A program made the position numbers and the translations under genes. The notes under the pieces are model-generated. The model searched no databases. It saw only the letters and a list, made by a program, of their open reading frames with translations, and was not told the origin of the DNA. This document shows positions 54,399-64,000 of a stretch of DNA of 64,000 nucleotides, piece after piece (position 1 is the stretch's first letter; each line of letters begins with the position of its first letter). Source of the stretch: Allomyces macrogynus ATCC 38327 (taxonomy: Eukaryota; Blastocladiomycota; Blastocladiomycetes; Blastocladiales; Blastocladiaceae); NCBI GenBank assembly GCA_000151295.1, contig GG745358.1, positions 147,730-211,729 on the forward strand. The letters run 5' to 3'.

Positions 54399-55004
54399 TC
54401 GTGTTTCTGGAGCTTGCTTGCTTGCTTGGTTGGTTGGTTGGTTACAGCAGGTCAGCGATAGACGGTCGTATCGCTGGTTGCAGCTCGGCACGGGGAGCTC
54501 CTGCTTGAAATACGGGTCCAGAAGAGTGTCGGGCAACAAGTCGCGGGCCTTGTCTCCCACGTCAAGGATGGCCGCTGGGGCTGTATGGCGGTCGGTTGGC
54601 GTTGGTCGCGTCAGTCAGCTTTGGACGAGGCGGCGTGGCGCGCTTTGGCGTTGCGGCTTGGCGCCAGGGAGCCAAGCACACCACGTGCTAGATGTGACAT
54701 GCACGGGACGCGTTGCTGTCGTCTCGCACCGCATCTGTCTCGCGCGTTTGATCACGAAATCGACGTAGCGCACGATACTCGCGCCGCTCGAACCACCAAC
54801 GACTTGCTGCAAATCAAATTAAGTCCAGTGCATTGGGGACCAGACAAGACGAGTCTCCCAGCTGATTCGTGGCCGTTCTGGGGCAGATCGCCAATGCTCT
54901 TCCCGTTCGACTCGGCTTCAAGTTAATAACACGGCGCCAGCAACCCGCACGCCCGACTCCACCCGGCTCCCACGTTCCGGCACCATCCAGCAATACTCTC
55001 CACC
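54399..55004. promoter_or_regulatory. divergent promoter region between Abp1-like and CCDC180-like genes
   Basis: 0.6 kb between two opposite starts. It includes a short GCTT/GGTT tetranucleotide tract at about 54414-54442. No TATA box was recognised and no gene is seen. Confidence 0.5.
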
Positions 55005-58000
55005 ATGGCATCTAAGACCAAGTCCAAGTCGACCGTCTCGGGGTCTGTCCCGGGCACAGGCGCTGCAGGGAAGGGCGCAGCACCTGCTGCTGCCATTGCT
55101 CCCATCAAGGACCCGAATGTCCTCTACCCACCACACGACGTTCCCGTCCCTCCGCCGTTTCCCGAGGCGCGCCGCCTGACGGGATCGGCGCAAGCACTCG
55201 GCGTCGACGCGAAGCCCAAACCAGTGCGGCAAGCACTCGCACGGCAATTCGCAACCAAATCCGACGCTGTCCGCGATTTGCGCGCGTCCAAGATACCGCC
55301 ATTACCCGCCGCACCGTCCAGGCTTGCTGCTGCCGTCACCGCAACGCTCTCTGTCGCCATGCCGCGCGCGAGCTCCAAGCCCGCGTCCAAACCGGCCTCT
55401 CGCACACCGTCTACAGCACGCTTGAATGCGACGAGCGCCGGAACTACTGCACGCCGTGCCGCTGCTGCTCCACCGTCCAGGCCTGCGGGCCAGCCGGCAC
55501 CCAGCATCTCGCGCGCGCCGTCCATGGTCGGCGTCAAGAAACCCGCCAAGGGCACCGACAAGAAGTCCGCCGCGTCTCCACCGCCACCACCGCTCCCGCC
55601 GCCGGACCCGGAACTTGCACGCGCGCTGGCTGCGCTCGCTGAGCGTGCAGACACCCCGCGCCCAAATTCGCGCAACGGGCTCACAACGCCACCCGCCGCA
55701 CGTCCACGCACCGCCAAGGACATGGACACTCTCGTGCCCGCTTCGGCGCACACGGTCGACCCGGACCTACGACGTCGGTGGGAAGAAATGCGCGCCGCGC
55801 GCCAAGTTTGGCTCGAGAGCGTGCGGCTTGAACTCGAAGGGCCACTTGGGCGCGAACTCGGCGGTCCCGGCGAACCCATGGCGATTCGCAGCATATCACC
55901 GATACCACGACCAGTTGATCCTCTCCCCGACGACCCTGCACCATCCATTGTGGAACGACACCGCGCGCACATGCACGCGTGGTACGCCACGCAACTGGCA
56001 CCAATTGCGCGCGTTCTCACGGCCACGGTCGCTGATTTCACTCGCACTGCGCACGCGATCGTCGACGGCGCACTCGCGCGCGAGAACCAGGTGCATTCGC
56101 ACCTCGCACAGGAACTCGCCTCCCTGAAAGCAGACACTGCGTCGATCGCGTCCCGCACCAACCTCGATGCGCGACTCGCCAATGTCCGTGAACTCGTCGC
56201 GCAGGACGTCGAGTGCGCCGACGAGGCGACCGCGGGCGTGTCCGCCGCACAGGAGGCTGCGAGTAATCGGATGACGGACGTGGTCGTGGCGTTTCACGCG
56301 ACCCTGGACCCGGACGGGTACTGCGAAAGGGACGACACGGAGCGTGCGATTGCACAGCAATTTCCGCGCCCGATCGGCAATGTTCTCGCGCGCGCGGCTG
56401 ACCGGCTGCTTGTTGCGGCGGCCGCGCACGTGCTAAGGACCCGCAGGGACGTTGAGGCGCGTGTTCTCGATATGCAGGTGCGCGCTACTCAGAGGTTTCG
56501 CGATCTCGTTGAGCCGGGAGTCGCGGCGGTTCGTGCTGCGTGGCCCAACGCGCGACCGAAGCATGTGCTGGAGACGTATATGGCTGTGGTGAGAGACAAG
56601 ACGTGGATCGCCGAAATCGCCGACGCGTGTGCCTCTGCCATCGCGCCGCTTGTTCGGCACGGCACTGAGAACGGCGTTCCGGGCGCCGCGCCCGCTGCCT
56701 CGATCGAGGACGCCAAGACGCAAGTCGCTGCAGCAACCACGGCCATTGTCACCCGTACGCTCGAGTCGATCGCGACCGCGGGCCTGTACGCCGTCGACGC
56801 TCTGCTCGCCTGCGACTTGCCATCCTCCGGATCCTCCTCCACTATCGACCGCGGAGCACTACGCACGGCGCTTCAGGCACAGGTCCCATGGGCCGACACC
56901 GAGTACTTTGGACGTGCCGTCGTGCGCGCCGTCCACGCCGACCTCGACCGGCTCGCGGCTGCCGGGCGCGTTGCGCGGCGATACTTGGCGTGTGTGGCCG
57001 AGGTCGCGAACAATGTGCGCGAGGCCGTGGAAAATGGGGTTGGCTCATTGGACCGCGATTTGGAAAGTAGCTGGCACATGCACGATACTGAAGTGACGGG
57101 ATTGTACCGCCGGCTCGACGAGGCAAAAGCGGCGATGCAGGCGTGTCGCGACGAGTCCGGTTATTTGGTGGGATCACGGAGCTTGTGGAGGAACTGGAGC
57201 AGGGTCCGTCCTCTGTGTCGATATCCTTTCCTGACCTTCGGTTACTGAAGAGCCTGATATATTTCTCTCTAGTCCTGACTGCCCGGCAACGTCACGCGCG
57301 CGTCGTGATCGCCAACATTGATGAGGTACAACGGCAACAGCTCGACGCGTTCCAACAACAGTGGAACACCCTCCTCGTCGGCGAGCACATCGACATTGAC
57401 GATCTACGCGCCAAGGTCGCGCTCATGGAGCGCATGAAGCGGCCCGCACACCATGCCAACGCTGCGCGAGTACCCACGCAGCCGTTCACCAACGAAATCA
57501 TGCTTGCGCGACTCGCCGAGAACAAGCCCGCCAAGGGCGGCGGCAAGAGCAAAGACCACCGCGCACCGCCCGCGACCACGATTCAGGCGCAGCAACAGCC
57601 CCAGCAGTCGACGCCCGGCACCGCCGCTGCTGCCTTTGCAGCTGAAACCGCACCGCTCAACTTCTCGCTCGCCGCCGACCTCTCATGCTGCACCGCACGA
57701 CTGCACACCCTCCTCACGCACCCTATCACCGTCATCCTCGCGCATGTCGCCGCCGAATGCGCCGCCTCCCGGCGCGCGTACGCCGAGCAGCGCGAAGCGG
57801 CCGAGACCGCGCTTGACTCGGCCGTGCGCGCACACCAGTTCCACGCAACGCACCATGCGCACCGGCAGCAGTTTCATCACGACCAGGCCGCACGGCTGTT
57901 GCGTGGCGAGTACGTCCAGCGACAGCTCGCGATCCAGGCGGACCGGCAGGACGCGAGGCGAGCTGCGCGGGATGTGGAGACGCAGATTGCCGCGTTGAGT

Positions 58001-59818
58001 GTGCGGTATCGCGCGGCGGTCGAGGCCGCGGAACAGGTATTGAGTGCGGCGGTACAGGCGATCGCGGCGGACGCACAGGGTGCCGGGGGGAGTGTCGTGT
58101 GCGCGGCGGATTTGGCAAGACTCGAGCGGCATTGGGGCAAGGTCGCGGACGAGGCGGTCGCGAATGCGGCCGGGGTCATGGACGCGGTGCAAGCGGAATG
58201 GAACGCGCTTGCTGCTGCGTGGGCTGGCGCCGTCGGGTCCGCGGCTGCGACCGAAGCCGGCATGTCAACTCCAACCCCCGCCGCTGCAGGAAATGCCGAA
58301 GGACTCGCTGCTGCCGCGCAAGGCCATGCGCTCGACGGGCCCATGGCCGATCTTGGCGCACAGTTCCGCGACGGGCACCAGCGTGCGGCCAAGGCGCGCG
58401 CGCGGGTCAAGGACGTGCTGGCCGCGGCGACTGCGCAGGTCGGGCAAATTCGGACGGAGCTCGCGGTCATGGCCAAGACGACGACGGCGCTCACGCAGAC
58501 ACGGAACCGGGTGCGCGCGCTCGTACTCGCGGACCAACAGGAGCATGTCAAGATTATGGGTGAGGTTGCGGAAAGGCTGGCAGCGCTCGATGTGCGCCAA
58601 GACAGTGGGGATGGGACGGATGCGCTGGATTCGGTTGCGCAAGTCGCGCGGGTGCTGATCGAGACTCATGCGGCTGTTGCGAGACGCGCGGCTATGATTT
58701 CCGGGTTTGCGATCCCGGACCCGGTCGTTCCGTTTGCCAAGACCCTCGCGCAGTTCCTGGAAAGCGTCAAGGGCCGGAACGACCGCCCATCTGGGTCAGC
58801 CGGTGTGCTCGACGTGCCAGTGCGACAACGCGGCTCCATCAGCGCCGGAGGGTCGACCAAGTCATCCACGACCTCTTCTCGCACCGGATCCGGGAGAGCA
58901 CCTCCAGCGAGCAGCACTAAGCGCAGCAGCAGTGCCAGCAAGTCGGCCAAGTCGCGCGATTCACTCAAGGAAACGTGGTTACGGTCGTGGCACGCTGATA
59001 TTACCGCGATCCAGGACCAGTACGCTGTGCGGCGCACGTGGTACCAGGTGCAGTCGTGGGTCATGATGGACGCGCTGGCGCTCGCTGCGCTCGCGCACGC
59101 CGCGACGGATACGATGACCGCACACATCGATGCGCATATCGCGGCGTGCACCGCTGAGCTGAACAAGTTTCTCACGTCGACGTTGCGCGTGCACGTGCAT
59201 GCGCTCGCTCAGCACGCGGTAGATATTTTGCACCGGCGACTCGCCGCGAATTGGAAGCTTGCAACAGACGCATGGTCCGCAACGGTCCACGAAACTTTCA
59301 CGCGAGATGTCGCGCAGCGGCGCAAGGGGTGGAACGATATTGTGGAGTCGCGGACGGGCCTGACCGCCGAGTTTACGGGCACCGACGGCGCGTGGAAGTC
59401 GCGGTTCAATGAAGAAAACGCTGTGTGGATTCGCGACACGTTCGAGGGGCTCGTCGTGACACCGAGCCTGGACGAGTGCGCCGAACTCGTCGAGCGGCAC
59501 CGCCGACTCGTCGCTTACGTCGTGCACGTTTTCGCGCCGCTCACTTGGCTTGACGATGCGTCGTTGGGCACGGATGTCGTGGAAATGGTGCCGGCAGCAC
59601 TGGTTTCGCTTTGTGACCCGCGCGCGAGGGTCGCGACCGAGTCGGCACTGACGGTGACGCTGCACTCCGAGGCTGCGAGTCTTGCGGCGTGGATTGCCGA
59701 GTCGGAGCGGCGGTTCAGGGAACAGGCTGAAACTGATCGGACGGCCGCGACAAGGGAACTGCGCATGTGGGCGGATGGGTGGGTACGGGCGATGACTTTG
59801 TTGGCGGAGGACTGTTAG
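55005..59818 (+). CDS. long coiled-coil/helical protein, CCDC180-like; frame change at about 57140-57190
   Basis: Two long frames, 55005-57248 and 57143-59818, appear to be halves of one protein of about 1,600 residues, the size of animal CCDC180. The first ~240 residues are basic and disordered. The rest is helical, with Ala/Arg-rich heptad-like stretches such as TRTAHAIVDGALARENQVHS, RLDEAKAAMQACRDE, QRHARVVIANIDEVQRQQLD and VLAAATAQVGQIRTELAVMA. A second disordered Ser/Lys/Arg patch lies near 58850-58970. An in-frame 72-bp segment (from GTCCGTCC near 57203 to CTCTAG near 57274) has good splice sites and is probably an intron joining LEQ to VLTARQRHAR. The first frame must shift to the second near 57170 (a G run, GTGGGATC), where no intron fits, so a 1-nt indel is likely. 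Assignment rests on layout and length, so it is tentative. CCDC180-type proteins occur with motile cilia. Confidence 0.5.
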
Positions 59819-60062
59819 AGTTGAAATGAAACGTACATAGACGTTTGGAACCGGATGAGAGAGTAGTAGTGCCATGACGCATTGCCGAGCACTGTAGCCT
59901 GGTTTCACTCTGAGGGCGGAATGTGTTGCTGAAAAGCCGAACGCAAGGATCTATCGCGACGATGGGTTATGGATGATAGAAAGCATAAGCGGTGAAGCTG
60001 CACGATGCGACCTGTTTTACTCGGGTCCTTGAGTGCACTAAAACCGGGCTTCTCAGGAGCTC

Positions 60063-60101
60063 TTCTTTTGCGCCCTTCTTTTGCGCCCTTCTTTTGCGCC
60101 C
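60063..60101. repeat. 13-bp tandem repeat, three perfect copies
   Basis: Unit TTCTTTTGCGCCC repeated exactly three times. Because 13 is not a multiple of three, each copy changes the frame, consistent with its place in a dead gene. Confidence 0.95.
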
Positions 60102-60429
60102 TCGCTCCACGTCCGCGAAAACAAAAGTAGGGATCATCAACCCTGGCAGACCGCGGTTCATCGCCGTATGCAGTTGCAGTCCTAAAGCAAATGTCTGATT
60201 CCGGTTCAATGACGATCGTCACATTCTTGACTCGGCCAGCATTGGTGCACAGCCCTCTCATGGAGTAGTCTAGTTCGGCAAACTTAGCAAAGTCTGTCTC
60301 GAGAGGACAGTCCACGTCAGCGAAAACCACCTGTCAGCTGTGGCATTATCAGTGTCGCCACATATTCTTGGCGGACCCATACACAGTCGTCTTCAATGAG
60401 CGTTTCGCGTAGCTGGAGACCTTGAGCCA

Positions 60430-60555
60430 TTCAATCATGGTCTGAAATTCAATCATGGGCTGAAATTCAATCATGGGCTGAAATTCAATCATGGTCTGAT
60501 ATTCAATCATGGTCTGATATTCAATCATGGTCTGATATTCAATCATGGTCTGATC
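60430..60555. repeat. 18-bp tandem repeat, seven copies
   Basis: Units of TTCAATCATGG(T/G)CTGA(A/T)(A/C). Units 2-3 share the G variant and 4-6 share the ATA ending, showing stepwise duplication. On the minus strand each unit codes (Q)TMIE(F/Y)Q or PMIEFQ, an in-frame expansion of the family's TIEWL-type block. Confidence 0.95.
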
Positions 60556-60946
60556 TTCAGAAACGCCGGCGAACATGAGAAAATCGATTGTCGAGTTGGC
60601 CCATCAATTGTTCATGACTTGCAAATAATCCGCAGAGCTGAAGTAGCGAAAGCCGAGCCTTGCCAGCCCTTCACTCAGCCACGACTTCAAATCACTGGCA
60701 AATGGTGTCGAGCAGTTCAACCGCGAACCAAGAACTGTTCAGCAAACAACGTATTTGATTTGTCGCGCAAGGGTTCCAAGACAGCAAGCGATACTCGGAA
60801 ATGTCGAGGTAACGCAGAACGCAACCTGCGGGTGTACGATTCAGGAAGATCTCCAAAGCCCTGGGTTTGTAGCTCCTGAATAAATCTGGTGATCGTACCT
60901 GTGGGGTCACTTCGGCTGTCAACGCACAACAGAGATATAATCATAT

Positions 60947-63097
60947 TCATATTGTCAGTCGAGACCCAACCAGTCCAAAGTCGAGGGTATCTGCAGGCAT
61001 AGCCGTATGTCCCGACCCGTGAAGTGCTGCTGCCCGCGATCGCGGCCCGCCCGCCTTTTGCCGACTCTGTGGGGCCAGAGGCGGCGCGTCGTCGCGCTTT
61101 TGGGTGCGTGGCGATGAGCGCAATGGAAGCGACCGGACCGCAGACACGACCATGAGCGAGTCGAACAAGGGCGGGAGCGAGGGAAGTACGGAGGACGGCG
61201 CTTTTGCTGCACTTGATGCGGCACCCGCCGCTTTCGGCTTGCTCGACTTGCGCCGTTCCTGAACCGCTCGTTTCTGCTTGCAATCGGCTGCGTCGAGCAG
61301 CGCGGTAAACGCGTCCGGTTCTGGCGCGTGAACATCGACGGCGGGAATGTCTACCAATCCGAGAGCCTGAGCGCGATTCCGAAACTGGAGCGAAAACGCA
61401 AGACGCGTACATTGGTTTGTGGCCGCATCGACGCAACAAACAGCTTGCGTCGAGCAATGTGGGCATTGCAGGCCGCCGTGAACCAGCCAGCGGTCGACGC
61501 ATTCCTGTCCACCCGAAATGGGTCAGTGTTGAGCCCGTCGGTATCAACAAACTAGGTCAGTGATCGTACCTGGTGAAAGCGTGCGTGACCACACGGAAGC
61601 TGGCGCACTCGAGCGCCCGAAACTAGCGCATCGGTGCAAATGACGCACGGCACCGTACCCGCCGACGCCGTCCCGGGCACCTTTTTCAGCGGAAATGTGT
61701 TGATGACGTGCAGCCTCGGGTACCCAACGATGCGCTTGCCTGAGTCGAGGCTGGTGAGAAGGGCGTAGTCGGCGTCGCTCAGATCGCGGGACTGTAACGA
61801 GCAAGTCAGTTCGAGCGCGTTCGAACAGAAGCGAAACGAGAAGTGGCGCGCGTTTTACCTGAAGCTCGTCGATTGTGGCCGAGGTCGGTGCATCGGGTCG
61901 ATCTATGGGCGAGCAAAGTCAGCAATGAGCGGCGCGAAGGCAATCTTCGGGTGGAATCGACGCACATCGGACAGCAAACGTCCAGTGCTCGGCATCGGGT
62001 ACCTTGCACTTGAATGGATGCTCGCGATGCACGTCCGAGTCGTCAAAGCACGGCTGGCACAGGTGAACGGCGGTGCAGACCGTGCACTTGTACCGTGTGC
62101 CGCGAATTGGCTTCTTGCACCCACGGCATGCTGGGCCAGCCGTCACACGAGAAGATGCCGCGGGTCGCACCCGTCGCGACTGGGCCAGATCCACCTGGCG
62201 CTTGGTCTTGGTCCATTCTTGCGCGAGCACTTCAATGTCGCCCATGGATCCGAAATCGGCACGGCAAAGCTGTATAAGCGATCGTTGGGTCAGCTCAACC
62301 AGGAGAGCATCTGGATCCAGTGCGCACAGCAACGCACAGGGCAGGTCACAATCGTCTGGCCAAGCGATTTCGCCTGGTGGTCAGCGACGAGTTTCATGCA
62401 GGGAACGTGGATGTTGTTGCCGCAGCTCTGACGGCAAAAACACAGCGGAATCTCGCTCTCAAACAAAGACTCTTGACAGATCGGGCTGGACGATGGGAGA
62501 CGACCGTCAACTTCAAGAACCAGGGTGCGTCAATTGGACGGCAGAGAGACTGTACCAAACGTCATCTTCCGTGACAGGACGTTGCAGGACACCACCTCCA
62601 CACGATTTCTTCTTGCCCTTGCCCGCACCCATGCCGCCCTTGGTACTCGCCGAGTTGCCGCGGCGTGCCAACGGCAGCTGGTTCCATTCATGATCCAAGA
62701 TGCCCGTCTGATGGAGGAGCGGCGACGCGGCCGGGATGCGCAACCGTCGGTGGAGCGACCAGATGACGTGGGCACACGTCACAGGCGACGACGGCGCGGG
62801 CTTGGTCGTGGTTCCTGGCGATCCACGCGCTACCGGTACTGGTGGAGAACACGAGCACTGGTGTCGCGGCCCGAGCAAAACATGAAACGTGGCACCGTCG
62901 GCGTCGCGCAGAGTAAACTTGAGCGGCCCCGACTCGTGAACGAGGTAAAGACGCATCGTCAGCGCATCTTGCAGGATCGGCGCAACGGCCTGCGAGTAGA
63001 CAAATGGTCAGGATCATGTCGTCACCACTGGGTCGAGGTCAAGGCCAAGGGCTACCTCGGGGCATTTGGCGTGCCACTGGCGAATAGCCGGGAGCAT
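60947..63097 (-). CDS. ZSWIM2/MEX-like E3 ubiquitin ligase: SWIM, RING, ZZ, RING-H2; multi-exon
   Basis: Starts MLPAIRQWHAKCPE (exon 63097-63056), then exon 62989-62556: TMRLYLVHESGPLKFTLRD and a SWIM zinc site (CSC, later CAH in CAHVIWSLHRRL). An intron then joins DDV to CPICQESLFESEIPLCFCRQ and SCGNNIHVPCMKLVADHQ, the first RING. A ZZ finger follows: CRGCKKPIRGTRYKCTVC and HLCQPCFDD. Later exons give SRDLSDADYALLTSLD, GYPRLHVINTFPLKK, VPCVICTDALVSGARVRQLP, CGHARFHQ and ECVDRWLVHGGLQCPHC, a complete RING-H2. The order SWIM-RING-ZZ-RING is that of ZSWIM2, an E3 studied in mammalian testis. After TCPVRC near 62330 the conserved reading moves to another frame (ALDPDALLVEL) without an intron, a probable 1-nt indel. 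The tail is Ser/Lys-rich. A ciliary or developmental role is inference. Confidence 0.82.
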
Positions 63098-63696
63098 TGT
63101 TACGGTGCAATAGATGGATCAGTCGACGACGCGCACGAGCTAAGTCACGGCGAAAGTAACAGCGCCGGCCGCAAGTTGGAATGTGTGGCGTGTCCTCGTC
63201 GGGTCGCGAATGTAAGTTTGTTGCAGCAAGAAGTCGGCTGGTTGCACACTTGCCGCTCGATGGATATCGATGCGACCGTATGATCTTGGAAATGTCTTCT
63301 TGTAAATGCAGCGGCTGCACCAGCAAGTATTCGGCGAGTGATGGATGGTCTGGATCAGCGACACGAGCAGCCACTTGGTCACATTCTTAGCATCTTTTGA
63401 CCTGATTGACGCACACCATTGTCGTCTTGAACAACAAGTGCACCATGATTCAATATTGTTGGTGAAGGAACCCTTTTACGCGATGGCGCGTGGCGCCGCC
63501 CTCACTTCGCGCGAGCCTCTCAACGGTGGCGCGCCGACGACAACAACTGATGATGTTATCTCTCCAGGCCGACCTGTCTCCTCGCAGCCAGATTTCATTG
63601 TTCCCGCCAGTACTTTGCGCTCCATGACGCACGGTGCAACTTGCTGCAGCCCACCCGCGATCTTTCCACCAGCAGCAAGTATCCCAAGTCCCGACC
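63098..63696. promoter_or_regulatory. divergent intergenic region, no gene seen
   Basis: About 0.6 kb between the starts of the ZSWIM2-like gene (-) and the HAD-like gene (+), so it holds both promoters. It is less GC-rich than the genes. The short frames show no motif. Confidence 0.5.
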
Positions 63697-64000
63697 ATGG
63701 CCAAGTACCTCGACCCGCCCGCCGCACGTGCCGACGGCCTAGAGGTCGAGTATGCGCGCACGGTGCACCTGTTCGACTTTGACGACAATGTCTTCCACAT
63801 GCCGACGCCGATCCTGCTCTTCAACGACGAGGGCGAAACGTTCCGCGTCTCGACGGGCGCCTACGCTGTCTTGAAAGTGCCCGAGAATCGTGCCTTGCGC
63901 CAGCTGCACAACTACCACGTGCGGTTCCCAGACTCACTGCTCGAGTTTGCCGAGAACCCGGACCAGGACGCAGAGAGTTTTTACCTGCGCGATTTGAAGA
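63697..64000 (+). CDS. 5' part of a HAD-like protein, cut by the window edge
   Basis: Open from ATG 63697 (context CCGACCATGG) to the end of the window, 101 codons without a stop. The sequence includes VEYARTVHLFDFDDNVFHMP. The strand ending in LFDFDDNVF resembles motif I of haloacid-dehalogenase-superfamily proteins (hhhhDxDxx), with Asn where many members have Thr or Val. ILLFNDEGETFRVSTGAYAV follows. Conserved proteins with a DFDDN form exist in fungi, but I cannot name this one. The rest of the gene lies beyond 64000. Confidence 0.6.
   Translation, partial: MAKYLDPPAARADGLEVEYARTVHLFDFDDNVFHMPTPILLFNDEGETFRVSTGAYAVLKVPENRALRQLHNYHVRFPDSLLEFAENPDQDAESFYLRDLK

Larger units (their letters stand above)
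59905..60960 (-). pseudogene. decayed copy E of the membrane-protein family (ectodomain fragment)
   Basis: Minus-strand pieces match the middle of copies B and D in order. PTGTITRFIQ corresponds to GMDGTLSRFVGV. LGSRLNCSTPFASDLKSWL then ARLGFRYFSSADYLQ correspond to LGTRLNC...IKSWLEARASKLEIGVLGSADQW. DFLMFAGVSEDQTMIE and EWLKVSSYAKRSLKTTV correspond to ..GVIEWLTIGTYAPRASQVTV. PESDICFRTATAY corresponds to SDSAICTGSTTAY. Stops and frame changes occur throughout. The N-terminal and C-terminal parts, including all membrane segments, are gone. Two tandem repeats have expanded inside it (60430-60555, 60063-60101). It begins within a few bases of the stop of the ZSWIM2-like gene. Confidence 0.75.

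Noticed and set aside
52390..54768. 792-codon reading frame on + opposite the Abp1-like gene
   Set aside because: It is a compositional mirror of the Glu-Pro and Ala/Pro-rich coding strand, with Gly/Arg/Leu-rich sequence and no domains, while the minus strand has an ADF-H and two SH3 domains.
55124..56182. 352-codon frame on - across the CCDC180-like gene
   Set aside because: Ser/Arg/Gly-rich shadow caused by strong GC bias at third positions.
60430..60555. seven regularly repeated 18-bp units considered as a CRISPR array
   Set aside because: Units are directly tandem without spacers, the genome is eukaryotic, and the array lies in a gene relic.
1..64000. tRNA and rRNA genes
   Set aside because: Reading through for conserved B-box-like GGTTCGA and rRNA landmarks gave no convincing hit; a dedicated tRNA search could not be run, so a missed tRNA is possible.

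Overview
The window looks like nuclear DNA of an early-diverging zoosporic (flagellated) fungus. The best guess is Blastocladiomycota, an Allomyces- or Catenaria-like organism. Genes are GC-rich with short GT..AG introns, mostly 58-120 bp. There are fungal markers (ERG25-type sterol oxidase, an RSC9/ARID2-like remodeller subunit, an Abp1-like actin-binding protein) next to genes typical of flagellated lineages (a thioredoxin-NDK protein of the TXNDC3/NME8 type, a CCDC180-like coiled-coil protein, a ZSWIM2-like E3). A Twinkle-type mitochondrial helicase and a carotenoid cleavage oxygenase also fit. The taxonomic call is inference from gene content only.

Layout. 1-3.6 kb is CpG-poor, decayed retroelement sequence: a DIRS-like RNase H/recombinase fragment on + and a reverse transcriptase fragment on -. 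The RT fragment abuts a broken FAD monooxygenase gene (3.6-4.3 kb). 4.7-8.7 kb holds ERG25 (-) and a Twinkle-like helicase (+). 9.4-12.4 kb holds a decayed member of an unrecognised membrane-protein family and a P-loop relic. 12.9-23.8 kb is a dense run: AP-1 sigma, thioredoxin-NDK, USP37-like deubiquitinase, RAD51C, carotenoid oxygenase. 24.4-26.1 kb has an ankyrin-like gene and its decayed copy. 27.0-30.1 kb is an STK32/YANK kinase. 30.6-37.8 kb is a tandem array of the unrecognised membrane family: intact, broken, intact. 38.1-39.9 kb is a truncated RecQ pseudogene. 40.2-51.4 kb holds an RSC9/ARID2-like gene, a GNAT acetyltransferase, an H15-domain protein, an unrecognised protein that shares a nearly identical C-terminal module with it, and HMG-CoA synthase. 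52.4-63.1 kb holds Abp1, a CCDC180-like gene, a fifth relic of the membrane family carrying tandem repeats, and a ZSWIM2-like E3. A HAD-like gene starts at 63.7 kb and runs off the edge.

How the genes relate. HMG-CoA synthase and ERG25 are early and late steps of sterol synthesis. The carotenoid oxygenase could supply retinal to the rhodopsins known in Blastocladiomycota. The thioredoxin-NDK, CCDC180-like and ZSWIM2-like genes fit zoospore flagellum biology. The most novel element is a family of about 650-residue proteins, predicted to have two N-terminal membrane segments, a large Cys-containing ectodomain, a third membrane segment and a cytoplasmic tail. It is present five times in 51 kb: two intact genes (30638-32572, 35864-37822) and three relics (9440-11234, 33405-34855, 59905-60960), at different stages of decay. 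I recognise no known family in it.

Limits. Exon boundaries were worked out by hand from reading frame, GT/AG sites and remembered family motifs. Apparent frameshifts may be real mutations or assembly errors, and this cannot be settled from one sequence.
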